This document shows, piece after piece, positions 37,142 to 50,992 of a DNA stretch of 64,000 nucleotides. The translations under genes were made by a program, and so were the position numbers. Position 1 is the stretch's first letter. Each line of letters starts with the position of its first letter. Location: contig CAJFCJ010000005.1 in assembly GCA_904063045.1 (NCBI GenBank), positions 2,970,165-3,034,164 of the forward strand, in the 5' to 3' direction. The notes beneath the pieces are model-generated. The model saw nothing but the letters and a program-made list of their open reading frames with translations. It had not been told where the DNA came from and ran no database searches. This stretch comes from Dimorphilus gyrociliatus (lineage: Eukaryota > Annelida > Polychaeta > Dinophilidae).

Positions 37142-37929
37142 TCAACAAGTAAAGTCTACCAGATGACTTATAGTTGACACGTTATCTTTTTCACGTCGTT
37201 CGTATACTCTTTTGATACCTTTATTGTTTCGTAAATTCTCTGTAGTCTGGCCAAAACTTTCCCAAAGTTCATTGAATCTATTAAAAGTGGAAAAAGTATA
37301 ATTTTTATACAGGCCTAATATTATACACACCTAGATATGAAACAATCTACCAAGTGTTTTTCAGAACTAATCATAACATTCTCATGATTACCTATTACAG
37401 CTGTTCTTGTCCAGTTAAAAGAACCGTTAATAACTGTTGTATCATCAACAATAGCAAATTTATGATGCATAAAAAATGAAGATGAATCGAATCGAACAGG
37501 TATTCCTCTTTTAAAGAATTTTATAATTTGAGAATTTGTAGCTCCTTTCATCTCTCCATCTGTTATTACGCGCACACGAGCCCCTCTTTTATGAATTAGG
37601 CATACAATATCAGTAAGTTCTGGTGAGCATATAGCATATACGCATATATCAAGTGTGTGCTTAGTCATCATTAAAATTTCTATTAGTTGAGAGAAAGATG
37701 AATGTTCATGACTAAATCCACAAGCCACATTTGAACAGCCTCCAGGATTAATTAAGTTAAGTATACAGCATATCTTATTATCTGGAAAGAATATCACTCT
37801 AGTAGATGATTCAGATTTGGATTTCTTTCTTTGTATTATTGCTTTATTAATAATCTTTATCAAACCAAGACTGGAAGCCAAAACTATGGCGCAAGATCCT
37901 AAAGTCTGAATAAGTCTTTTTGGGAACAT
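37142..37929 (-). CDS. PLD6: Mitochondrial cardiolipin hydrolase / Zucchini
   Basis: Two exons, 37331-37929 and 37142-37277, split by a 53-nt intron; 244 residues against about 250 in mammals. An N-terminal membrane helix (LGSCAIVLASSLGLIKIIN) anchors it in the outer mitochondrial membrane. A Cys-rich zinc-binding segment follows (ICCILNLINPGGCSNVACGF). The single HKD half-motif is present: HHKFAIVDDTTVINGSFNWT, with His, Lys, Asp, Gly-Ser and Asn in place. The enzyme works as a homodimer. In animals it makes piRNA 5' ends and has cardiolipin hydrolase activity, so the window's owner probably runs a piRNA pathway. The region after FNELWESF diverges, as it does between species. Divergent from the THAP gene, 936 bp apart. 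Confidence 0.95.
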
Positions 37930-38865
37930 TTTCCAGATTTAAAGTAGCAATCTTCAAAGATTGTTAAAAGTTCTATGTTTTATGACGATGTAACTTTCTG
38001 TCAGCTCAATTTGTCTTCGAAATTCAAAAACTATCAAACTGTAATAAAGCAAGCCTTTATAAAAATTACAACTCTAAACATATATATTAATACTTGTATG
38101 ATACTTTATACGATGGAAGTATTCTGGTTATTATATAAAAGTAGTACAGACTCTGTGAAATGTTAAGTAGAGTATCATAATGGATGAAGAAAATATTTCA
38201 AAACGTCACCGGAAGTGGTAGTGAAATTTGAGATAAAGTAATACTACTAAAATATCTTTACTGATTAAAAATAAAAATAGTCTTTGATGCTGAAGTTATA
38301 TCTATATGTTACAGTTCGAACAACTACATTTGGGAACGTGGTAATTTAGTATTTTAACGGACAAGTTATAGTTTATGTGATTATGTTTATGTTCACTTTT
38401 TAAGAACTAAAGGTGGCGCTTCATCTTGAAAAATTTAGCGGGAAATACATCTAAAATACTCTTTGACGTTGAGTTCTAGTCGTTATTATTGAATATGAAA
38501 CTACTAAGTAACTTACATTTGTTTAACTATAAAAAATTGTTATTTTGTATATTATGAGAGCATTTGTTAAAACACATGTTATTATAAAAAAATTTCACAC
38601 GAAAAAACTGCTTCTAACAAAAAATTTTCACTTAAATAAGTAATAGCTATTAAACTCACTGTTCTTAATTTCTTTAATGAAGCATTCTTTAACTTCTACT
38701 TCTAATTAGTGTGATAGAAAATTAAGATAACTTTTCTAATCTATTTGTAGGAAAGTGCATATGGATAAACATGGACACTGAACTGAGGAAATTCCACTTT
38801 TGGGAATCAGTTTCAAAATATACAAATGATTTGAAGAAGTATTAATTAAAAGTCTACGCAATATA

Positions 38866-41503
38866 ATGTCTTATTGCGCTTTTGCTGGATGCAAGACAGC
38901 TATTAGAGCTGGAAAAGAACGCAGCAACTGCGGGGGAAGGTTACACTGCTTTCCGAATCCTATTACAGATAGAGATCGGTTATATTCTCATATTATCGCT
39001 CAGTACAACTATTGTAATTTCTTCAACATTTTAGGTGCCATCAATGGGTGCAAGCTAGTGGCAGAAAAGATTTAGCCGAAAGATTGGAAAATAATCCTAA
39101 AAGCTTATCTAGTTTGTAAATTTTCTTTTATTTAAGTGATTAAAAACAACTATTTTATTAAATATTGCTTTTTTGTATGATATAGTAGAGTGTTTTCATT
39201 TTGTACCTGCTCAGCTTAATATTACACTCATGCATTTCAGAGCTACGTGCCTGCTCAAAGCACTTTACAAAAGATCAGTATAATTGTCCAAACGAATGGC
39301 TAACTAGTCGTCTTAAACGAAACGCTCTTCCTTTTTCGATTGTACCAATTGCAAGGAATCGGGTGAAAAGGAAACTCCAGTCTGAGAAAAAAGAAAGCTC
39401 CAGGGTTGTTGTATTTTCGGAAAAGCAGAATAAATTAGTATTTAAACAGAAAGATATAAGAAACACTTACAAAATATTATTATTCCAAAAGTAATATTGT
39501 TAAATAAAGCTATATGTACCGTATATTAACCGTATATATCATATTTCATATTTTCTCTAGGTATATGCGTTCATTCGCGTGCTCTTGTCACTTAAATAGT
39601 ATTCAACGATTAAGGCGTACGATAAAGGAAGAGAGAGCTAAAAGGGTTGAAATTCAAAGTAAAATGCGTGAGTTTTATTAAATATGATAGTTATTTTTCA
39701 TTATACGTTTATCATTCTCTATAGATACAAAATTCCATCGTTTAAAAGTCATTGACGTTAGGAATTCCTTTAATAAGTGGAATGATCTAAAACAACATGC
39801 TGGAATGGAAAATGATGCAAAATTTTGTGAATATTTATTAAATATGTATGAAACTTTTACTGGTTATAAATATTTTGAAGCTGAAAGTGCGCTCGTTGAA
39901 AAAGATAGGTATTGTCTCGATTGATAATAGATGTTGCGTCATTGAAATGAAATATCTACAAAATTGATAAGCAGTGTTTTTGCTTCTCTCTTTATCTTAG
40001 ATCGGATAATGGGTGGCTGAAAGATATACCTCTAGATATTGAACCAATAGAAATATCTTTAAATGAGAACGATTGCCAAAGGCCTAGCATCGATAAGAAA
40101 AAAAGGTTAATTAAAAAAAAATCAATACTTAATAAAAACGAAAGTATTGTTACAAGGAAAAGGATACACTCTTCTCAACTCGGTAATAAAACCATAAAAT
40201 TTTATTCCTTTGATTTTTTTCAAAAGAACAATTCAATTCAATAATTATATATTATTTAATCTTTATATAATATTGTTAAATTGAATTTCTGTATAAAAAG
40301 TATTAAAGCGTTAAATCGAAGGAATATATTTAAGTAGAAGTAAATAAACATAATTTAATTTTGAATAATTTAAATATTGACGTTGTAGAATGCTCTGAAT
40401 GCGATAATACGTTTGAAACTGAATCTCTTTTAAATGAACACATGTTGAAAACTCACTCAAAACGATTAAAACTTCGAAAATTACCAAATCTATTTAAGAA
40501 ATTGGAAACGAAGAAACCATTGTTTTTTTTATGTGAGTTTTGTGGTCAACAATTCTTGGAAAAGCGGAAATATTGGGAACACAAAAGTCACCGGCACGTC
40601 AGACGTAAAATTGTAAAATGTCATTACGAAGGTTGCGGTATGATAATGACAAATCATTCTCTAAGCAACCATATACGATTAAAACATAGTAAAGAGGAAC
40701 GATATCAATGTATTTATTGTGGTCAAAAGTTTAAGAGAGGAGATTATTTGAAGAAGCATGAGATTACAAATCATACTAAGGAATATCCATTTACATGCGA
40801 AATTTGCCAATGTGGATTCTTTCACAAGAGTGAAATGGAGAGACATAAAAAGAAATCTCATTTAAACTCTGATGGTATAGTTCAAAATATTTTAAATAAG
40901 AGGCCGAATCGTAAGCCGAAAGGTGATGATAATCTCAAACCTCATATTTCAAAGAATTTAACAGAAGTACACTTACGGTGTGCTGTAAATGATTGTACTT
41001 TTATTTCTGAATTAGTAAGCGACATACGAAATCATTGTAAACATAAACATCTCTTAGCTGATTCAGAGGAAGTGCTAATCCGTTGTGCGGAAAGCGGCTG
41101 TAATCACGTGACTAGGACAAAACCCTTACTTTTACAGCATCATAACAATAAACACTTTACGTATAAGTCTTGGGTTTGCCAATTTTGTAATAGAGTTCTG
41201 AAGACGATTACCGCCTACGAATGTCACGTAAGAACGCATACAGGCGAAAAACCTTATTGTTGCGAGGTCTGCGGTAATACGTTTACCCAATCATCAACTT
41301 GCTATGGACATGAGAGAAAAGTGCACGGCTATCATAGAACAATTAGAGAAAATGTGAAGAATAGATACGACAAAATAGTAAAAGAGGACGAGTCAGATCA
41401 AAATGGAGATAAACGAACTTTCGAATCAGCGGAAAATAGTGATTCTAAAAATAGAACTTTAAAAGAAGGAGACGTTTTGGTTGAGGAAATGTCAATGTCG
41501 TAG
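38866..41503 (+). CDS. THAP domain protein with nine C2H2 zinc fingers
   Basis: Seven exons join in phase: 38866-38978, 39035-39111, 39241-39489, 39561-39667, an exon from about 39724, 40001-40182 and 40335-41503. The N-terminal THAP zinc module is complete: MSYCAFAGCKT gives the first Cys pair, then LHCFPNP, W of HQWVQASGRKD, CSKHFTKDQY (the C..H pair) and NALPFSIVP in the AVPTIF position. A middle region reads FNKWNDLKQHAGMENDAKFC followed by EYLLNMY, a helical module seen in some THAP and zinc-finger proteins. Nine C2H2 or C2H2-like fingers follow: VECSEC, FLCEFC, VKCHYEGC, YQCIYC, FTCEIC, LRCAVNDC, IRCAESGC, WVCQFC and YCCEVC, with one canonical HTGEKPY linker. An acidic tail ends the protein. 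It should be a nuclear DNA-binding protein; targets are unknown. I cannot match it to a named vertebrate gene. Confidence 0.9.
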
Positions 41504-44500
41504 AATGCTGTTTGATTATATTCTTTATTCCAATTTTTTCTTCTCCAATTGTATTCTAATAACAATAATGTCAATAACCAAAAAACTATACGCGCAAAAA
41601 TTTCACCTTTCTATTAAAATACAAGGGGAAGTTTTCTACTTAACTAATAGCAGAAGTCATCAACCTGATACGTTGTATTTTCAATATTTTGATATAGAAG
41701 AATGAATTAGATAGATAGTACATCTGGACGTTTTATTCTTTTAATTAAATATGAAAATATAGATACAAAATAGTATTAAAAAAAATCTCAGTCAAAACTG
41801 TAAATTAAGTCGCAACGGAAGTGATAACATTTTAAACGGTATACACTGTATAGAAAAAAAAAAGATTGTATAAAGCTGAATCAGCAGAACGTGATGATAT
41901 TGATAACACTTTCTCTTCCGGAAGGGACTATTACAAGAAAAAGTTGTAAAGCATAATTCGTTTGTTCTACTAACCAAAAATAGAATTGGCTAATAAAGAT
42001 GGCATTGTATTTATATATATATATATAGATATTTCCTCTTATGCTTCCTATGTATTTCTACTTAAGAGGTGGCTATCAAAAAATTTCTTCAACATAAAAT
42101 ATGATAGTGTTAATATTTTCTTCTCTTACGGTTATTTTATTATTAATTATTTGACAATTTGAATAAGGGTAATAATAGTATTTCGAATGTTATATGAAGA
42201 AGCTATATCATGAGACTTATGGTGTCCTATTTATCAAATAAAGATAATATAATAAAAAGAAGAATCATAATCATCCTATCTTCCACCACTTTTGCCCCTG
42301 GATAATCTATTGGTCTCATGGAGCCTACTCAAGAATAGAACACTCGGAATGACCTTTCAAATGAGTACGAACACTCTTGTGTACTTACTCCAGCTGTAGA
42401 ACGCACTTAAACCTCCAAACTCCTCCCTGACTCGGCCCCTCCCCTCTCTCCTTTTTCCATTCCAATGCCTATCATCTTCTTTGTTTATGACTGCACTTAC
42501 CCCATAAGACATCGACCCTGTTCGCTCATCCTTCATCTTTAAAGGGTAATGCTCAACCGGAGAATATTCTGTCCGTTTATGCGTCTAATCCGATTATATG
42601 GAAACAGTTATTACAAATAGAAAAAAGCTTATCGAAATAAACTTTAGAGAAAACTTTTCTTTATTCTTTTATAAGAGCCTTTCGTTTGTTTTTTAGGAGT
42701 TGTTCGCACTTAAAACTAGAAAAAGGGCAATACTTCTAAACACCGGTTAAGCCTATAAGGGTGAAACACTTGACAGAGTGAGAGAAAACATTAAATATGT
42801 TCACGTTTTTCAATTATCCTATCAATCTTTCAGCTACTCTCTCAGCGTCTCTTATTTACAGCCTTTCCCTATCTCTTTACTCCTTTTTTTCTATAAACCT
42901 TTTCCGTTTTTATCAAAAGAGGCGATCTTCAATACACATTTTTCCTTTCTTCATGACAAGACTAGGCGTGGGCGCGTCACAAAAACGTTTATATGGCGGT
43001 ATGAAAACAGATTGTTTACGTTTCACAAGGACGCGAACAAGTCATCAAGTTTAATTCGAGTGTATTATCGATCTTATCCTTTGATAATCCGAGAAAAACA
43101 AGTTTTCGAAGGCCTACATATATCCTTCTCTATATATGCACGTGTATAATATATGTATGTTAAAGAATTTTGTGTGTATGTCTTTTCTTTAAACAATCAG
43201 CACATATGGTAGTCGTAGAAGTAGTTCGTCCTCTTTCAATATCAGCTTGTGTAAAGTAAAAACTGCGTACGTGATATTGATAATAAGCTAATCTTTGATT
43301 TCTTTTATTTTTTTTAAACAAAAATAATTAGAAAAATAAATCAAATAGCGCTTTTTCCTCAAATATCAATAACGACAGAAATATGAAAGGAGAAGATGGA
43401 TAAAGAAGGGAGAGTTAAAAACTTAATTAAATTAATAATTTGTTCAAAAAGGGATAGTAAAAGAGTTAAAGGTCTCTTTTAATCATACATCTGTGTGCTC
43501 TGTGAAACATATGTAACCTTCATTCGCAGACATGATGTCTGTACATATATAAACATGTTAGAATTTATGTACACGATTTAAATATTGTTTAATTTGAATA
43601 AATACAAATCGAATATTTTTTCCGTGGTTTGTCTGGTGAAAGTCTGGCTTTTTAATTGAGATAGTAAAAAGGTTTATCTAAAAAAACCTATTATACATTA
43701 TCTATATATAAGGATTTATTTCTTTTAGGTTCATTTGATGTAAATTTAAAGATCAAAGTACTAAGATCGTAAAAATTTTGTGAAGGCCTTATTTTTTCCT
43801 ATTGTTCTAATCTTTCAGATAAGATTAAAATATAATAAAAAACTGTGATGCAATTCTTCCAGTTAAACAGTAAAGCCTAAAATAGGATCTAACCTTATAG
43901 GAAATAGTTATTTATAATTTTATTTAACTATTCAAAGACAATTGAATAGCTATACCGGTTGTGTGATATATATATATATGTATATATATATATACTAATA
44001 TATGTAAAAACTATAAAAAGCATCCTAATATCTACATGTATATATGGTAATATATACATATATTAATTTTCTATCTTTTTTATTAAAGTATTACATAAAT
44101 ACATTGTACAATATAAAAAAGAGGAAGTCCTTATACTAGTATAAATTCATCTCACAGTTAAGTGACAAAAGAAACTAAAACAATATATAAATATCGACTA
44201 GACACAAGAAAACGAATACAAAATTTAATTCTTTTATTGTTTCTTCTCCTCCTCCTGCTCCTGCTCCTCTTCATCATCATCATCATCATCATCATCATTA
44301 TCATCATCGCTATCTTCTACTTCTTCAAGATTTTTGTTTGACAGTTTTTTTTCTTCTGTTTAAATATTCACAAAACAAGAAAAAGTCGAAAGTTATAGGC
44401 AAAACATAGAAAAAAAATGTAATACGTCTCATCATTATCATCATCATTGTCATTGTTATTTTTTTTATCAATTTTATCATTCAATAATTTTTTTTCTAAT

Positions 44501-44749
44501 TATGCAATTTTTTTTATCCGAGCTCACGTTCCTCTATAACTGTCTCTTCAAAGGAAAACATTTCATAAGTAGGATGATAGTAGGAAAGGGAAAGATTTCA
44601 TCTTTCAAATATATACTGTATATATATATGTATATATATATAACAAAGAAACGGCCCATTTTTATATTATTTTGTATATATAGTTTAGCTTCTTTTCATA
44701 TAAATAGGTAGATATACCATAAATACTCTTCTTGATGACTTGAGGTTCA
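41504..44749. other. Intergenic region with triplet repeat
   Basis: No gene is supported. A less AT-rich stretch sits around 42250-42560. At about 44245-44306 there is a CTC/CTG-type tract running into (ATC)n, with a second short ATC-rich tract at about 44429-44455. On the - strand these would read as Asp/Glu-rich peptide, but I could not join them to each other or to the gene at 44750 in frame. Confidence 0.5.
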
Positions 44750-45154
44750 CTAGTCTTCTTCTTCCAAGACCGGAAGAAAATTTGAACTCTTTCTCCTGAC
44801 TGTATTTGTTAAATTTGAGAGATATTGTTGCCAGTCTGCCGCCTCATCTTCATCTGTTAGAAAAGTTAGTGGTGGACCATCAAATTTCACTGGAACTATT
44901 TGAAAACCAGTCTTTTGGCTGTTTACTCTACAATTTTTCAAGCTTATACAGCCAATATCTCGACCAATTAGTTTATCCTGGCTGACTACAGCATAATTAT
45001 CAAATTGTGAGGCGTAAATGTTCAATCTAACTGGAACACTAATAAACTGTTTGCCATACGTACGACAAGGCTGTAATAGTGTAAATCTTCCTGTCTTCTC
45101 GGGAGATCCAACTCCAATTTGCTGAGAAGTTGTTGTGTCAATCTTCGTTAACAT
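44750..45154 (-). CDS. Small protein of unknown function, possibly PH-like
   Basis: Single-exon frame of 134 residues from an ATG (45154) to a TAG, with base composition clearly less AT-rich than its surroundings. The sequence is well-mixed and protein-like: GRFTLLQPCRTYGKQFISVP, FDNYAVVSQDKLIGRDIGCI, PPLTFLTDEDEAADWQQYLS. The alternation of beta-like segments followed by an amphipathic ADWQQYLSNL helix resembles the end of a PH-type fold, but this is a weak structural impression and no family signature was recognised. The C-terminus is acidic (VLEEED). No signal peptide or membrane segment. A divergent promoter region lies upstream. Confidence 0.6.
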   Translation of the reverse strand: MLTKIDTTTSQQIGVGSPEKTGRFTLLQPCRTYGKQFISVPVRLNIYASQFDNYAVVSQDKLIGRDIGCISLKNCRVNSQKTGFQIVPVKFDGPPLTFLTDEDEAADWQQYLSNLTNTVRRKSSNFLPVLEEED

Positions 45155-45604
45155 TCTTTCCCGTTATGATTCGATCCGCCAAATGAAAAAGTCAGGAAAC
45201 GTCCTTATTGTCTTCTGACAGTAATTTTTTTGAAATTTTACATAAAAATCTTGAGAACTATTATGATCTTCGGTAACCTCGCCTCAAAGTGGCCTGGACA
45301 GAGTACAAAAAATAACTTCTTGTATCACTTTTTTTTATAAATATATATGCTTAATTTGTACTCTACTGCCGACGATTCGATGCGAATATAACCGGCTAGT
45401 AGAGAGCGCCGCTTTATATACGTCTGGCGCATTGGAATATAGGCCTAACATAGTAACCTATTACGACTATTTCGCTCTTTAGATATACATATATACTGTT
45501 GTACATTTCATCTACATGCACATTTACAATACATAGTATTGTATTTTTTGAATATATATATATATATATATATATGTATAAGTTGTCCTTATATAAAATA
45601 TAAA

Positions 45605-45638
<34 letters not shown>

Positions 45639-46400
45639 TATATACAATACTAAATAAAATTCACTCATGATTTAATATTAATAGTATATCGAATACAATT
45701 ATTAAATAGTTAGAGATTCTAAATGTATTTGAATTCGTCAAGAGAATGTAGAATATGTTAAACCGGAAGCTAAGGAATCTATTAAATATTGTTTTAGTAT
45801 TTAAAATTTTAATTGAAGTAAAGTAAAATGAATAATTCGCCTAGGCTTTTTTTGTATACATGCTGAAGAGCGTCAGGGGGGTCATTTAGTACGTACTCTT
45901 CTTAGTATATTTTGTCAGTCTATATGGAAACTTGGAAACTTACTCAACTGTACAAGGTCAACTGAATTAAACTTTTAGATAAGAGTTAACTTTTTCCGGA
46001 AAAATGATAATTAAAACATGACGTAATTATTGCAATGATACCAGTCGTTATTTAAATGTGCTTGTTTTTTTATACCACGAAATATCATATTAAAACTCAT
46101 TACGTCATAAATTATTCCTAGTGGTCATACGTGCGTGTTATTGTGTATAGCACTCACTGTTAGTTTCATGTATTAATAAGAGTAAAAACAACAGACAAAG
46201 CAGTATAGGACTAATTATTTGTTGTTGAATTCTAAACTGGCGTCCACAAATGACGTTTTATTTACTTGTTTATACTTTTTACAGCTAAAAATAGATTAAA
46301 AGTTTGCTACTTTTTTAATTTACGAGCTATTATATCAAGGTTGATTGAAGATTGAAGAGTGAGAAAATAGATTGCGAAAAATATAAAAATCCAGGTTTAA

Positions 46401-46406
<6 letters not shown>

Positions 46407-46445
<39 letters not shown>
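46407..46445. repeat. (AG)n microsatellite
   Basis: About 19 uninterrupted AG dinucleotides in the gene-poor region. Confidence 0.95.
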
Positions 46446-47514
46446 AAGAGAAAAAAAGCGGCTATGTACTGGTTCTTTTACTATTGCTGTATATCCTAGA
46501 TTAGCTTTTCCAGAGAACTATCCTGGGAATCACACAACAAAGATTTGTGAAAAAAATATTTTATTTTAAAGAGGGGATATAACCTTTTACAAGACACTTA
46601 TGGAATAGTCTTACTCGTTGAACATTGGTCACACGTGCAGTTTGTATATATCACTTGTAATAATACCCTTTTACACTATCTTTTCTTCAACAAGATATAA
46701 AGTTTACATTATGATTTATATATCTTGATAAGTACTCATGATATTAGTAAATACTTCCTCCCGCATTATATAATTAATTACTAATACATCTTCAAGGTGA
46801 GTAGTGTACTACAAGTGAAAGGAGAAGAAAAAAAGTAGATCATGTCCGTCTAAGGCTCAGTAGCAATTGCACTCAGAATCAAAATAAACAACTGTTCTCC
46901 CCTGGATTTCTCTTTCTGACTCATTTTTTGTACTTTATTGAACGCCTTTCTCAAAGTGATGATTTAGCCAAAAGTTCAAACAATAGGCCTAGTTATAAGA
47001 AAAGGTTGATAACCTGGTCAGCGGGAGTCAATACTGACAGAGGATAAGTAACCGGAAAAGGATTAAATTATTGCAAACTGTGGGCGTTTGTGTCAATTGC
47101 ATATTAAAAATGGATACTATTTATATGAATACACACTGTTTTATCTTGTTCTATTCCTTAGTGCAACGAACCCGGTGTCTGATATTAGTTTTTGACTATT
47201 TCTGAGTAAGGCAGCTATAGTGTTTCGCACTAGGTACCGTTATGGTCTGGACCAGGGCGATGAGTACTAGACTGCAAATCTGCAATGCTTATCTTATTTG
47301 CAAAAAGAGTTAGTTGTTCTGCACTAACGATTTTACGAATGAGGCAGTAAATTGAATTCGAATGAATCAACTGTGTGAAACAAGCAGGGAATGACTCGAA
47401 TGTCTTGAATACGTCATTCAATCTAGTCTATTTATTCATATTGTGAGGAGTAGAAAACTCTTTATCAAACGTTTCATAAACAATTATTAATCTGCTTAGT
47501 CATGTCTAACTAGC

Positions 47515-47607
47515 AAACAACTTTTAGATATAAGAGAAAATGGATTACGGCGAGTCGACGTTTCCTTAAGACGTCGACCCGTTAAACCTTATTTTCTAAG
47601 TTGTTTA
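47515..47607. repeat. Imperfect inverted repeat / hairpin
   Basis: Outer arms AAACAACTT and AAGTTGTTT are perfect complements. Inner arms GTCGACGT (47554-47561) and ACGTCGAC (47571-47578) pair perfectly round a 9-nt loop. Between them the arms also pair in part (AGAAAAT/ATTTTCT). The whole could form a hairpin of about 40 bp with bulges. No clear target-site duplication flanks it, so a small foldback element is only one option. Confidence 0.55.
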
Positions 47608-48541
47608 CTTGTACATAATAATATTAAATACCAGGTATTTGTCAACTTGGCCAACTGAACAGCCAATCTAATTGGATAGAAAAGGGGTCAGGCATTGATG
47701 TTTGGGCAAACAACAAGGAAACAAAATATTTGTCCAATATTGAACTCAATTGAATTTTTATAATCATAATTATTTGAACTTAATATAGGATACAAGTTAC
47801 ATATGGCAAAGTGTACAATAGAAACTGTAGAGTAAAATCCGTAAAATCTTATTGTTGTTTAGTTTATATCAAGGTGTGTGATGGAGAGAAAGAGAAAGAG
47901 AGAAAAGAGATTGAGCGAGAAACGAGGGGAAATGAAAATGTATACGATATTTAGTAAAGGCTAAAAGTTCAAAGTCTAAAGGAATCATTTTATAAATAGT
48001 CTAATAGCAGTTTATTTCACTTGAAGAGACCTTACAGAAGAGTTTTTTTTTTCTTAAATAAGAGAGACTGTTCCCTTTCCGGGATAATTTTCATAAATGC
48101 ATAAAGATACATTACACTATTTATCAACTTTTTATAAGGTTATTTACATAGAAGAAAAAAGTAACTTTATAAAGAGAAAAACATATTCAACAGTGTACGT
48201 CCGATACAATGTCTACTGTGAATATTGAACTTATCCGTACATGCATATTATACAAAGCTTTATTTTAAATTACTGCTTCTATTATCAGTAAGTGAATTAT
48301 AATTATTATGATTAAGAATTAGTAAAGAAGAGAGAGAGTGTGTGAGAGAGACTGGGATAAGCAAGAGAGAATAGAAAGAAAAATAATAATAATTCGTTTG
48401 TAACAGGAAGAAAAAAAAGTTTCTTTTTTTTATTTTACAAACAGAAACTTGATTGTTACTCGCCATCCTCTGTGCCTTATTAGAACAAATTGGTTTAGAA
48501 TGTCACCGACTTTGAAAAAAAGGATGGCTGGTTTTACTTCT

Positions 48542-48578
<37 letters not shown>

Positions 48579-50931
48579 AAATACAGTATATATTTCTTTA
48601 TTTATTCCCAAAATTTTAGCTTTTCTCAAACAAACATGTTTCAGTGAAAAAATAGATGGATGTAATCACAAAGTTATTAACTTTTTGTCTTCTATATAAG
48701 ACACGTTATTAAAGTAATCTAATTTTATCCTATTTGTTATTACGGTATTTAAAAGATTTCATAAGATATCAACGAAAATGTCGAAATTAGAGTAAAAGAC
48801 GAAAGCGAAGAGACGTAAAGACGTTAATAATGAAAAAGCATATAATATTGGTAAATAAATCTAAATGGACAAATCATATATAATTCATTTATATAATACT
48901 TTAAGAAAGCTTCAAGATAAACGATATATTGTAGATTGTGTTGAGAGGTTGAATATTAATGAAACGTAGAAAGTAAACGATAGAAAGGAGAAAGATAAGT
49001 AAATTAGAGAAAAGGTTAAATCTCTTTTCAATGAAGAATCTAAGACGCATAAAAAAGAACTCTACTTTATAATAATAAACATATTTTTTTGCATCTTTTT
49101 TTTAGTATACGTTTCAATATTCGGATGGCTAATACTACTAAACTTCATACCACGCTATTGGTGTTAATTAATTATAAAGTTAATATAAAAATTTTTGGTG
49201 TTTTATTGAAAAAAAAAAGGGAACTAAGGAAGAAAGAAAAAAAGAGAAAGTTTATCTTTTATCATAGAAAAAACAATAATAATATAAACAATTTTTATTA
49301 ATATAGTTGTATTTATAACGGACACTATTGAAATATTTTTTACTTTGGAAAAAAAAGTTGAAAAAAAAGGAAAAACAGATGAAAACAAAAAGAATGAAAT
49401 AAACATCTAGTACAACAATTCAACAATTGTAACGAGAGTTCTATAAACACAAATAAATATTTGTTAGTTGTACCTTTCTAACAATGGGGAGAGTTTAAAT
49501 TTCAAGAGAGATAAGAAACCAAAAAAAAGAGAAAAAAAAAAAAAAAGATAAATACAATTCAATAATCGAGAAAAGTATTAAAAAAAAATTATGAACATAT
49601 GTCTAAGCTATTCAAAAGTAAAATGTATTTATATAGGTATATATAAATATTTCTAAACATTAAAATAACATATTTATCAGTATTAATATAAAAGAAATTG
49701 CACAAATTATGTTTTTCTTCTTTTCATATATAAACAATATATTTTCTAGTATAATTGTTCAGAGCAACTGTATATACTTGTATATTTTATAATTACTATA
49801 ATAATAGGAATAATCACAAAATAATTTTTCATCTACGTAAAAACAGAGAAGTTCATCTTCTAAACTAATAAAAAAGGAAGTAATTCCCTTCTCCTTTCTA
49901 TTTATTTTTTCACCTTTAAATAATTAATTAGTTTATTAACCCCCTTTTATAGTCCTAATACAGTTTGGTTTATATCGAGTAGAAAAACAACATTGAAAAA
50001 AAAAATAACATTAAATTTCTTTCAAATGTATTTGGTATACTAGTTTTTAAAGAAGTATAGTTATTTACTATCATTATATGTATATTGTACTTGAATAAAG
50101 TGTATAGATATATATTTTCTATATAATCTTTATTTCTTATCTACTTTTACATCTATTCTAACAATTTTACAATAATATTAACAATAATATAAAATATTTA
50201 ATGATTCAGTTTTTTAAACAAAAATCAAAGATAATAAATAAATCGGCATTTATTAAAAAGAAGCCATTGTAAATGTGTAAATACGAGAATAAACTCTTCT
50301 TACTCCTTTCTTACCTATATAGTAAAACATATAAATATTTTAATATGTATATCTACATATGATCTCTGATATTAACGCCATCTATTTTATTGTTTCATTA
50401 TTTCTTCAGGATAAAACATGAAAGGATTTGATTAGATAAAAGAAATATTTCATATTTTTAAGCGAAAGTCTAAATTAGTAAAAATGAATAGGTAAAAAGG
50501 TATACGTGCGTTGAAAGTTCACCCTCCCCCGATTATGCTTTTATTCATTCTTTGATAGAAAATTCTGTTGGCTAACACAATGCATTTATTAAATAAAAAG
50601 AAAGGAAATTATTGATTTCAATGGAAAATTAAAAAAAATTAGTTTAATGATATTTATTTTAAATAAAAACATAAAAAATCTTATATAATAACCTGGATGA
50701 ATATTGCATCTTTGCTATATTGAATTTTATGCAAATGCAAAAAGACAGATAGTTGAAAATCATAGATATTGACATTGTTTATAAAATTTTGCAAAATATA
50801 GGGCTATTAGATAAGTAGTGAATCTCTAATAGGTGAGTATAAGTTCAAAGCTAATAATAATAACAATATTTAACTGATTATTCAAGTAGATTTTCATATC
50901 AGTTTGATGAGTAAAAAGTGTAAAAGAAAAT

Positions 50932-50934
<3 letters not shown>

Positions 50935-50976
<42 letters not shown>

Positions 50977-50992
50977 TGTGTGTGTGTGTGTT
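50935..50992. repeat. Compound (GA)n(GT)n microsatellite
   Basis: About 20 GA units followed directly by about 9 GT units. Confidence 0.95.

Noticed and set aside
44245-44340. Possible acidic C-terminal exon (Asp/Glu run) on the - strand
   Set aside because: The triplet repeat explains the composition, and no upstream exon joined it in a consistent phase.
47260-47310. tRNA-Cys-like anticodon arm (GACTGCAAATC)
   Set aside because: No D-arm, T-arm or acceptor stem can be formed around it.
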